Source: a virus | DNA: 20,336 bases | IMG/VR virus record: IMGVR_UViG_3300021142_000235 | Coordinates: 1-20,336 of that record | Reading direction: 5' to 3' (one strand) | Part shown: positions 1 to 5,543 of the stretch, one piece after another | Layout of the letters: each line of letters begins with the position of its first letter | Position numbering within the stretch: position 1 is the stretch's first letter | Program-made: the position numbers and the translations under genes | The notes under the pieces: generated by a model | What the model was told of the DNA's origin: nothing | The model's database searches: none | Seen by the model: only the letters and a program-made list of their open reading frames with translations

Positions 1-130
1 ATTCTGGACTATAGCGAGCATGTGGTAGAAAATATTTTACAGCGTTTACACATAACCGGCGTGTTTTGAGATCAAGTCCTTCTAGTTTTACTGTAGTTTC
101 ATCTTCAATTATTAATTCAACTTGTTTCAT
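1..130 (-). CDS. uvsW: Probable UvsW-type helicase, N-terminal fragment (runs off window)
   Basis: Only the first 43 codons are present; the gene continues beyond the left edge. The ATG at 130 follows a GGTGGC-like ribosome binding site and lies 2 bases after the uvsY stop. The visible protein starts MKQVELIIEDETTVKLEG and reaches YFLPHARYSPE. T4 UvsW begins with a small domain containing a similar stretch (F-rich helix, then R-F/Y-N/S-P, then a G-x-W-D-G motif that would lie just outside this window). In T4, uvsW and uvsY are neighbours, which supports the call. UvsW is a 3'-5' DNA/RNA helicase acting in recombination-dependent replication and branch migration. The helicase motifs cannot be seen here, so identification rests on a short N-terminal resemblance plus synteny. 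Confidence 0.5.
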   Translation of the reverse strand, partial: MKQVELIIEDETTVKLEGLDLKTRRLCVNAVKYFLPHARYSPE

Positions 131-132
131 TG

Positions 133-600
133 TTAGCCACCTTTTGTATCAAGATTAGCATCTTCCATGCCAACTACTCGTAGTCGAACAATGTTTGATA
201 TTTGCCAATTTTTAATTTCTAGTCCCTTCATAAGGGCTAGGTATTTGTTTCTTACTAGGCCTACTTCATTAATAATCATATTCATGCTGACAATATCGTC
301 CTCGCCATCAATGTATTTTTCTATACTGCGATCAGTTAAATCACGCTGGTATCTTTCTAGATATTTTCTATAATGATCGCTTCGCATTTTGTCATATTTG
401 ATATTAAGATGTTTTAGGATAGCTTCTATTTCCTGAAGCTGCCCAAACCTGTGCGAGGTGATACCCGATAATTCTTGCGAATTTTTTTCCAGTTTACCAG
501 ATATTTTAGGTTCATTTTTAGCTGAATCAAGTTCGCTATTATAGTAATCAATTGCCGAAGGAATTTCAGCTAGATTTTCTACTATACGATTATACCACAT
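133..600 (-). CDS. uvsY: UvsY-like recombination mediator
   Basis: 155 residues, close to the 137-150 usual for UvsY of T4 and its marine relatives. UvsY helps load UvsX recombinase onto gp32-coated single-stranded DNA. The protein is a highly charged helical polypeptide without membrane segments. Its second half (residues about 93-145, from EKYIDGEDDIV through KNWQISNIVRLRVVGMEDA) matches the pattern I recall from cyanophage UvsY: a [RK]Y-[MI]-D-x-[DE] segment, a long amphipathic helix, then a [YW]-Q-I-x-N-I-[IV] motif near the C-terminus. It lies downstream of uvsX and just upstream of a probable uvsW, so recombination genes cluster here. No clear Shine-Dalgarno sequence precedes the ATG at 600; a TATAAT hexamer lies about 20 bases upstream inside the preceding gene but has no convincing -35. 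Recognition is from remembered family features, not a search. Confidence 0.65.
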   Translation of the reverse strand: MWYNRIVENLAEIPSAIDYYNSELDSAKNEPKISGKLEKNSQELSGITSHRFGQLQEIEAILKHLNIKYDKMRSDHYRKYLERYQRDLTDRSIEKYIDGEDDIVSMNMIINEVGLVRNKYLALMKGLEIKNWQISNIVRLRVVGMEDANLDTKGG

Positions 601-615
601 TAAAACACATATCTA

Positions 616-1125
616 TTATAAAGTTTTCCACAATTTCCAATCTAAGGCTTTGAGTAACAGCAATGTTTTTGCTTGCAGTTGAAGTTGCAGCCACACCACT
701 TCATTTGGATCTTTTCTAGCAACTGCATGCTCTACTTCGACTATTAATTTACGTAAATCATGATCAGTTAACACAAATGCCTGAGATAAAGCTTCTGCAT
801 ATGATGTGTGCACAGGTGTTTCTGGTACATCTTCATTTGGTTCATTTTCAGGTTTTGGTAATTTTATCGTTTTACGCTTAATTAATGATTCTAGTGTTTC
901 TTGTTTGGTTTCAAATTTTGGAACATCATTTTCGATGTGAATATTTTGAATCAACATAGAATCGTCAGCGTCTTGTTGATTTAGCACAGGATCAACGGAT
1001 AGTTTATCGTGTTCTTCAACAACGGAGTTGTCTGTAGACAACTCCGTTGTAGTGCTTGTGTTTTCGTTTATAGCTGTGCGCATTAAACGATCTTTAAATT
1101 TATTCTTCTTCGTATTCAGGTTCAT
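616..1125 (-). CDS. Hypothetical protein, disordered N-half and helical C-half
   Basis: I do not recognise this protein. The frame is open back to 1161, but the ATG at 1125 is preceded by AGGA at a good distance and gives 169 residues; an ATG at 1083, just past the end of the upstream gene, is an alternative. Residues 15-110 are rich in Ser, Thr, Asp, Glu and Pro with few hydrophobics and are probably disordered. The last 65 residues look like two amphipathic helices (from SYAEALSQAFVLTDHDLRKL, and a Q/L-rich helix ending WKLWKTL). It overlaps the upstream acidic gene by about 26 bases and sits between uvsX and uvsY. A perfect 14-15 bp inverted repeat lies inside its coding sequence (see separate entry). 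A recombination-related role is only guilt by association. Confidence 0.55.
   Translation of the reverse strand: MNLNTKKNKFKDRLMRTAINENTSTTTELSTDNSVVEEHDKLSVDPVLNQQDADDSMLIQNIHIENDVPKFETKQETLESLIKRKTIKLPKPENEPNEDVPETPVHTSYAEALSQAFVLTDHDLRKLIVEVEHAVARKDPNEVVWLQLQLQAKTLLLLKALDWKLWKTL
1019..1050. repeat. Perfect 14-15 bp inverted repeat inside a coding region
   Basis: Arms ACAACGGAGTTGTC and GACAACTCCGTTGT (1019-1032 and 1037-1050) flank a TGTA tetraloop; the loop ends can also pair. The repeat encodes the low-complexity stretch TTELSTDNSVV of the 616-1125 gene, so the pairing is not forced by a conserved protein motif. There is no U-tract after the stem in either direction, so it is not a standard intrinsic terminator. 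It could be an mRNA processing or stability hairpin, or a binding site. Confidence 0.7.
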
Positions 1126-1339
1126 CTTCATATCCTTCATCGAGGCTACTTGCCAGTTCATCTAGTGCGTAGTCCAAATGCTCATCTTCTTCCCTTAATT
1201 CTTCTAGGTCATCAAGATCTATATCTGCATCTATAAAGATTTTAAGAAACCGAACAGCAGCATCATTTTTCTTACCAGGTGGTACAAAATCTGAAAATAG
1301 CTCCCAAGTTTCCAATAGTACGTGTTCAGAAATTTCCAT
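1100..1339 (-). CDS. Small acidic protein downstream of uvsX
   Basis: 79 residues, not recognised. The first 40 residues (MEISEHVLLETWELFSDFVP, then a GKKNDAAVRFLKIF helix) look like a folded helical domain. The remainder is very acidic, ending in a run of Glu and Asp with Tyr (EDEPEYEEE). The start is well supported: AGGAGAATAAC precedes the ATG, and the uvsX stop codon lies inside that spacer, so translation is probably coupled to the last uvsX fragment. Its end overlaps the start of the next gene. A short acidic protein beside recombination genes could be a DNA-mimic or protein-binding accessory factor, but nothing in the sequence proves this. Confidence 0.65.
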   Translation of the reverse strand: MEISEHVLLETWELFSDFVPPGKKNDAAVRFLKIFIDADIDLDDLEELREEDEHLDYALDELASSLDEGYEDEPEYEEE

Positions 1340-1340
1340 G

Positions 1341-1868
1341 TTATTCTCCTATATCAGTTACCGTATCATTGTCTAGACTGTCTTGTGTTTGTAATAGTTT
1401 GCTTTCATCCCACTCATTCATGATTTGATCTAGAAGTGACGTAGGTATAGCTGAACGAAAATATTTGTGTTCTTTACCTGAGTTGTCAACATATTTTAGT
1501 TTTGTACTATCTTTTACTAAGACACCTTTCTTCTCAAAAAGGTCAATGAGACCACTATAAGGATCCATACCTGTATCCCAAGGGATTTTTATTTCAACGT
1601 TTTCAAACGGCTTGTTATATCTAGTCTTCATAATTTTGCATGCAGCACGAATACCACGAACATCTGTAACCTTTTTACCATCTTCGTCTTCTTTAAGCTT
1701 GCGCTTTTGCATAGCTACAACAATTGATGATGCATAAATGAAACCCGAGTTATGGCTGACTACGCCGCTATCTAATAGATAATGATGCGCATCGGGCACT
1801 GATATATCATATACTTTTTTGATACCTATATTTTTTTTACTTTTAATTTTGATTTTTTGTAGCGACAT
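1341..1868 (-). CDS. uvsX: UvsX fragment 3: C-intein 2 plus C-terminal extein
   Basis: 175 residues in two parts. Residues 1-40 (1749-1868) are a C-intein of conventional size: they carry the block F/G signature YDISVPDAHHYLLDSGVVSHN, ending in the catalytic His-Asn. Residues 41-175 (1341-1748) are the C-terminal UvsX extein and begin with Ser, the +1 nucleophile. The extein aligns with T4 UvsX after the L2 region: SGFIYASS matches TGPMYSAD, and DPYSGLIDLFEKKGVLVK matches DPYSGLLDMALELGFVVK. It would be joined in trans to fragment 2 after GG of KISGG. Its 5' end overlaps the 3' end of endonuclease gene 2 by 26 bases; an AAGGAG ribosome binding site lies about 10 bases upstream of the ATG. There is no other uvsX C-terminus in the window, so function should depend on trans-splicing. 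Confidence 0.92.
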   Translation of the reverse strand: MSLQKIKIKSKKNIGIKKVYDISVPDAHHYLLDSGVVSHNSGFIYASSIVVAMQKRKLKEDEDGKKVTDVRGIRAACKIMKTRYNKPFENVEIKIPWDTGMDPYSGLIDLFEKKGVLVKDSTKLKYVDNSGKEHKYFRSAIPTSLLDQIMNEWDESKLLQTQDSLDNDTVTDIGE

Positions 1869-2838
1869 TTTTGATATACTCCTTTACCATTTTAATTGAT
1901 TCTAGCATGTTATCTGATTCCCAAACTACTATAGTATGATACCCTCTGGTATTCAACATACACTGTTGTTTGTTTTTATCTCTGTCCCATATTTCTTGTG
2001 CTGTTAAATTTGTTTGTTTATGTAAGTATTCAGAATTATATTTTTTTGGATTACAATGCCAATAGTCTCCATAAAATTCAACACAAAGATTAAATTCTGG
2101 GACAACAAAATCGAAAAAATAATAACAATTAAAATTTGAATCTAAAATTCCATATTCACCATTTTCATTGCAGGCACTATAAATTTTGCAGCCAGCAAAT
2201 ATATTGCTTAATTCTAGAAAAAAGTTATTTGCCTTTTCTGAATTATGTCTATTTTTAAATTTTTTAGACCATAACTTTCGTCCTGCTACTTCTCCATGAT
2301 TGTTAATATACCCATCTAGTGTATAATTTATTTTTCTAGATTCACATAGAGCATTATATTTCAAAGTTCCTTCAGTTTCTCCAAATTTTGATATAAAATA
2401 TTGCAAAGACATATTATCAGAGCGTTGCATAATGTATGATTTAGCCTCATCCTCACTCATTCCATGTTCCATCCAATATTCTTTGCAAAATGGAGATCTA
2501 CGTTTTCTTTCAACCGTATCATATTTTTCTAATCTCAGTTGACTATTAGCATGTTGCACTATAGAAACTTGCTTGGTAGCATTTTCCATAGTGTATCCCT
2601 TCTTTATCCAATAATCAACGCTACGCGGACTTCGAGATTTCTGAAGTTGAGATATTTTTTCTTGCGATTCCTGCAATGACAATCCTTTTTTTAGCCAATA
2701 TTCAGCCGAAGTTTGACTGATTTTTTTAGGCTGTTTTAACTTTCTGTTGTTTTTGCACAATGATGAACATACATATTGTATAGTCATTATACTATCTTTT
2801 TTTCTTATCATTTTTCCGCATTCAACACATGGTTTCAT
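1843..2838 (-). CDS. Free-standing Vsr-like (EDxHD) homing endonuclease 2
   Basis: 331 residues from the ATG at 2838, preceded by GGAGGG and an 8-base spacer; the frame stays open upstream to a TTG that I reject because the hairpin arms lie there. The N-terminus has a zinc-finger pattern C-x2-C-x16-C-x3-C (residues 4-29). Three or four repeats of the form S-x-x-Y-W-[IL]-K-K-G-[LY]-[ST]-x2-x-[AS] follow (around EYWLKKGLS, DYWIKKGYT, EYWMEHGMS), probably DNA-binding units. The C-terminal nuclease has FFDFVVPEFNLCVEFYGDYW followed by HCNP, then W-x-R-D-K-x-K-x2-x-M-L and GYHTIVVWES, the order of catalytic elements in Vsr-fold nucleases such as I-Bth0305I. It lies between the two halves of split intein 2 and presumably cuts unfractured uvsX alleles there. 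Upstream hairpin and late promoter: see separate entries. Confidence 0.88.
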   Translation of the reverse strand: MKPCVECGKMIRKKDSIMTIQYVCSSLCKNNRKLKQPKKISQTSAEYWLKKGLSLQESQEKISQLQKSRSPRSVDYWIKKGYTMENATKQVSIVQHANSQLRLEKYDTVERKRRSPFCKEYWMEHGMSEDEAKSYIMQRSDNMSLQYFISKFGETEGTLKYNALCESRKINYTLDGYINNHGEVAGRKLWSKKFKNRHNSEKANNFFLELSNIFAGCKIYSACNENGEYGILDSNFNCYYFFDFVVPEFNLCVEFYGDYWHCNPKKYNSEYLHKQTNLTAQEIWDRDKNKQQCMLNTRGYHTIVVWESDNMLESIKMVKEYIKNVATKNQN

Positions 2839-2843
2839 GTGGT

Positions 2844-2895
2844 TTGCCCTCCAGTAATTTGTGTACGGTATATTTAGCAAATTACTGGAGGGCAA
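2844..2895 (-). promoter_or_regulatory. RBS-sequestering hairpin of endonuclease gene 2
   Basis: Perfect 18 bp inverted repeat: TTGCCCTCCAGTAATTTG at 2844-2861 and its exact reverse complement at 2878-2895, with a 16-base loop. In minus-strand RNA the 3' arm contains GGAGGG, the ribosome binding site of the ATG at 2838. RNA transcribed from upstream through this point should fold and block initiation. The loop holds a late-promoter octamer, so RNA started there would lack the 5' arm and leave the site free. The same logic is known for T4 I-TevI. The function is inferred; the pairing is seen directly. Confidence 0.85.
2871..2878 (-). promoter_or_regulatory. Putative late promoter GCTAAATA in hairpin loop
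   Basis: Minus-strand GCTAAATA matches the cyanophage-type late motif CTAAATA and 6 of 8 bases of T4 TATAAATA. If T4 spacing applies, RNA would start near 2865, inside the loop, so the 5' arm of the hairpin is omitted and the endonuclease ribosome binding site becomes accessible. Confidence 0.55.
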
Positions 2896-2905
2896 GGATT
2901 ATTAG

Positions 2906-4024
2906 TTAAACAAGTTGTAGGATTTCATCATTTACGTACAATTCCGCTACAGTTTTCCATACTAATTGATTATTAGACTGTTGCGTTGAAAACTTATGTT
3001 CGTTAGTGGCCTGAATTATTTCACCAGTTTCTAATTCAATTTCGATTACTTCTTTGTCATCAAATGTAAAAGTTTCTGAAACATCAATATCACCATCTAA
3101 TGTCACAACAACATCCCCTTGCCGAATATCTTCAATATTCTTTGATGAACCGTCTGCCATCCAGATTTTGTGTCCGGCTGTTAAACAACCGCCTGAAATT
3201 TTGTCATCTGGATCAAACATGTCTTGTGATTGATAACTATGATTAGTCACAACCATGCCTACATCATACTCGCCGAACATGTTCACGCAGTTGCGTACTA
3301 GTGCAGCCAGCGCCCGTGGTTTACGTCCCATGTCTCCTTTGAGGTCGCCTGCTTCAAATTGGTTTACATCGGTAGGTGTTAGCAACATGCCAAGACTATC
3401 AAGTACAAAAAGAGTCTTCTTGCGTTCTTCAGGAGCCAGGTCTTTGTACCATGCCATATAACCGGTAATAGTTTTAGCAACATCGTCAATCATAGCTAGG
3501 TTGACTTTGAAAAGCTTATCTGGATCAGTATCAACGCCAAGAGGTTTTAACCACTTTTCATCTAATGCGTTTTCTGTATCAATTAAGACAACAAATATAC
3601 CTTGTTGCTGTGCATTCCGAACCATATTACCAGAACAGATATAAGATTTACCAGAATTATGACTAGAAAATCCATCTCCCCAGTAACGGTGGTTATCATG
3701 TAGGACTTCGAAATCAAAACATTCTTGATCATCTATGTCTGTAGTTGCAATAACAGTTTGCGGTCCGCTTGTAGTTAATAAAACATCGCCTACATTCACT
3801 TCTCCAGCTAATACCCAATCTTCTGAATCTAATTGTAGAAGATGGGTATATGCACATGATGTAGTGTGTGATTCCGTAATTATTGAAACCATTTGTAATT
3901 TGCCCTTATCAAACCATTGACCTATCGGTTGATAACCATCGGGTGTATCTATTTCAATATGGTAATTATTACTAGCGACCATGTTTTTTAATAGTTCTAT
4001 AGTAACTTCCTGCTCAATAAACAT
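2906..4024 (-). CDS. uvsX: UvsX fragment 2: C-intein 1, central extein, N-intein 2
   Basis: 372 residues in three parts. Residues 1-123 (3656-4024) are an unusually large C-intein. It holds a block-B-like region (SCAYTHLLQL, with His but without the usual Thr three residues before it), VNVGDVLLT, and the F/G signature HRYWGDGFSSHN. Residues 124-279 (3188-3655) are central UvsX, starting SGKS to complete Walker A, with FVVLIDTENA and the Walker B strand TLFVLDSLG (residues 204-211), then TNHSYQSQDMF, matching T4 INHTYETQEMF. Residues 280-372 (2906-3187) are a conventional N-intein beginning Cys-Leu, with block B ATNEHKF (T-x2-H). The polypeptide must splice at both ends to contribute to UvsX. 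The start follows AGGA and overlaps endonuclease gene 1 by 11 bases; the stop lies 10 bases before the hairpin of endonuclease 2. Confidence 0.93.
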   Translation of the reverse strand: MFIEQEVTIELLKNMVASNNYHIEIDTPDGYQPIGQWFDKGKLQMVSIITESHTTSCAYTHLLQLDSEDWVLAGEVNVGDVLLTTSGPQTVIATTDIDDQECFDFEVLHDNHRYWGDGFSSHNSGKSYICSGNMVRNAQQQGIFVVLIDTENALDEKWLKPLGVDTDPDKLFKVNLAMIDDVAKTITGYMAWYKDLAPEERKKTLFVLDSLGMLLTPTDVNQFEAGDLKGDMGRKPRALAALVRNCVNMFGEYDVGMVVTNHSYQSQDMFDPDDKISGGCLTAGHKIWMADGSSKNIEDIRQGDVVVTLDGDIDVSETFTFDDKEVIEIELETGEIIQATNEHKFSTQQSNNQLVWKTVAELYVNDEILQLV

Positions 4025-5156
4025 AATTTTTTCCTATACTTTCTAACAAGGTTGTAACAACTACATCAGGTTGTTGTCTATATTCATTTTCCCAAATTAT
4101 GAGTAATTTAGACACGTGAGATGTATCTTCTTTAATTTTTGTTGCTCTAGTTGCGTCTGTTGTCCATTTTTCTTTCGAACAGTAACCATGTGTAAAAAAA
4201 TCTGCTGAAAAAAACAATGGATTTCTATGCCAATAATCTCCGTAGAATTCAATGACTGTTTTTGATTCAAGATGATAGAAATCTACTCTAAATCCGCCTA
4301 TCAATGCTTCGTGTGTAGTTGGCTTAAAATAACATGTTCCTTTGAGTTTTTCTCGAAGAGTTAAAAAAAGCTTATGCGATATATTTGAAAATGGAGACCT
4401 ATTGATTTGTCGCATTCGTTCGCACATATCGCTGTATGCTGTAATCGCATCATCCTCTGAATATCCCCTAAGTATATATCCATCAATTGATAATGATTTT
4501 TTACGATTTATAAGAGAAATTTCTTCAGTACTTTTAGATTGTAATGTATCTAGCCACGATTTAATTCTATTCTCAAATAAAATCTTCCCGCGTTCTTTCC
4601 CGTATTTTTCAGTATAAAATTTTAATCCATTAGTGGTTTGAACTCTACGCACTTGCTCGGCTGCATCAGATTCAGTCAATCCCTTACGTAACCAGTATTC
4701 AATCGATCTATGTGTATAAATGTTCTTGCCACGTGTTTTTTCAACTGATTTTTTGTTCCTCTCAAGTTGTATCTCTTTAACTTTGTCATTAGCCGCTGCT
4801 ATATCAAATCCTAAATCTGTCCAATATTTTACAGTATTTTTAAAATGTTTGCTACGCCTGGTGTCCTGTTCGTGCTTAATTTTTTCAAAATTTTTCTTGC
4901 CATACCGTAAAAACGCAGAAACATTTGATCGATCAGTTGGTATTTTCATCAATCTACGTAACCTTCCAACATAATTTATTAAATCATATTTTATAAAAGT
5001 TGCTATAGTTATATGCCACGTTTCTAATGACTTGCAAGTTCGGTCTTTAAATACTGCATTTAATCTAGTTATCTGTAAATCAGTTAATGCAATATTTCCT
5101 AATATTGCAATAACTGATTTCCGTTTCATAAATCTTTTAGCCTGTTTGTTCAACAT
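4014..5156 (-). CDS. Free-standing Vsr-like (EDxHD) homing endonuclease 1
   Basis: 380 residues, related to endonuclease 2 but clearly diverged. The central part has repeats of the same helical type (KYWTDLGFD, EYWLRKGLTESDAAEQVRR, GYILRGYSEDDAI), about 35-60 residues apart. The C-terminal nuclease contains GGFRVDFYHLESKTVIEFYG followed by DYWHRNP, then a W-rich/basic helix with ATKIKED and KLLIIWENEY. The D, E and H spacing agrees with the EDxHD Vsr-like family. Unlike endonuclease 2, its N-terminus (MLNKQAKRFMKRK) has no zinc finger. It sits between the two halves of split intein 1, the position expected for the nuclease that spreads the fracture at the uvsX Walker A site. AGGAAA lies 6 bases upstream of the ATG; the ATG itself is inside a hairpin arm. 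Confidence 0.88.
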   Translation of the reverse strand: MLNKQAKRFMKRKSVIAILGNIALTDLQITRLNAVFKDRTCKSLETWHITIATFIKYDLINYVGRLRRLMKIPTDRSNVSAFLRYGKKNFEKIKHEQDTRRSKHFKNTVKYWTDLGFDIAAANDKVKEIQLERNKKSVEKTRGKNIYTHRSIEYWLRKGLTESDAAEQVRRVQTTNGLKFYTEKYGKERGKILFENRIKSWLDTLQSKSTEEISLINRKKSLSIDGYILRGYSEDDAITAYSDMCERMRQINRSPFSNISHKLFLTLREKLKGTCYFKPTTHEALIGGFRVDFYHLESKTVIEFYGDYWHRNPLFFSADFFTHGYCSKEKWTTDATRATKIKEDTSHVSKLLIIWENEYRQQPDVVVTTLLESIGKNYVY

Positions 5157-5213
5157 ATTATGTTTCCTAGTATTATTTTTACATAGTATTTATTATTATG
5201 CTGGACAAACAGG
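5141..5213 (-). promoter_or_regulatory. Start-codon-sequestering hairpin of endonuclease gene 1
   Basis: Arms CCTGTTTGTTCAACAT (5141-5156) and ATGCTGGACAAACAGG (5198-5213) pair at 15 of 16 positions in minus-strand RNA (one G-U, one C-A mismatch), with a 41-base loop. The 3' arm begins exactly at the AUG of endonuclease 1, so the start codon and first five codons are in the stem. The loop contains the ribosome binding site and a late-promoter octamer. This reproduces the arrangement at endonuclease 2 with unrelated arm sequences, which argues for selection of the layout rather than simple duplication. Confidence 0.75.
5187..5194 (-). promoter_or_regulatory. Putative late promoter AATAAATA in hairpin loop
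   Basis: Minus-strand AATAAATA matches 7 of 8 bases of T4 TATAAATA and fits NATAAATA. It lies in the loop of the endonuclease 1 hairpin, 30 bases before the ATG, so RNA started from it would lack the 5' arm while keeping AGGAAA and the start codon. Confidence 0.6.
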
Positions 5214-5220
5214 TAAAATA

Positions 5221-5457
5221 TTATTTCAATTTATATTGTATACGAACCTTGGCTGATGCAGGCAAACAACCACTCTGACCAGCAAACATCGTAACCTTGC
5301 CTAATGGGATTCCATTCCTAAAGTTACCAGATATTGCATAATTTAGTGCATAATTACCCGAATCTACCCAGTGTTTTGGATCATTAAATCCAACAGAAAT
5401 ACCTGGAATACTTTTTGTCAGATCTTTTCTAAATTTTGAGATGTCAAAAGGACGCAT
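5221..5457 (-). CDS. uvsX: UvsX fragment 1: N-terminal extein plus 15-residue N-intein
   Basis: 78 residues. The frame is open to a GTG at 5499, but the ATG at 5457 has GGAGA 7 bases upstream and is preferred. Residues 1-63 are the UvsX N-terminus, running to GKVTMFAGQSG, the first half of Walker A. Residues 64-78 (5221-5268) are an N-intein of only 15 residues, CLPASAKVRIQYKLK, followed by a stop. Joined to SGKS of fragment 2 it gives GQSGSGKS, a perfect G-x4-G-K-S ATP-binding loop; without splicing UvsX would have no ATPase site. N-inteins this short are known from atypically split inteins (AceL-TerL about 25 residues, VidaL about 16). A strong hairpin separates this gene from gp32 upstream. 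Confidence 0.92.
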   Translation of the reverse strand: MRPFDISKFRKDLTKSIPGISVGFNDPKHWVDSGNYALNYAISGNFRNGIPLGKVTMFAGQSGCLPASAKVRIQYKLK

Positions 5458-5500
5458 GTGTGTCTCCAATGCTATAATGATGATGTTTTTTGATGTCACA

Positions 5501-5530
5501 ATTGTAACGAGGGATAACCCTCGTTACAAT
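5501..5530. terminator. Strong hairpin between gp32 and uvsX
   Basis: Perfect 13 bp inverted repeat ATTGTAACGAGGG / CCCTCGTTACAAT with a four-base loop (a 14th A-T pair is possible), starting 14 bases after the gp32 stop. In the direction of gp32 transcription the stem is followed by UUGUGACAUC, so the U-tract is poor; read on the plus strand it is followed by TTTTA. It is probably a partial terminator or a 3' stability element for gp32 mRNA. T4 also has a strong terminator after gene 32. Confidence 0.65.
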
Positions 5531-5543
5531 TTTATGATGTAGC

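Noticed and set aside
580-660. Sigma-70 promoter upstream of uvsY
   Set aside because: TATAAT is present at about 615-620 on the minus strand, but no -35 at 16-18 bases is convincing and the hexamer is common in AT-rich DNA.
2839-2895. TTG-initiated N-terminal extension (19 residues) of endonuclease 2
   Set aside because: The extension is encoded exactly by the hairpin that hides the ribosome binding site, and the ATG at 2838 has GGAGGG at the right distance plus a zinc finger starting just after it.
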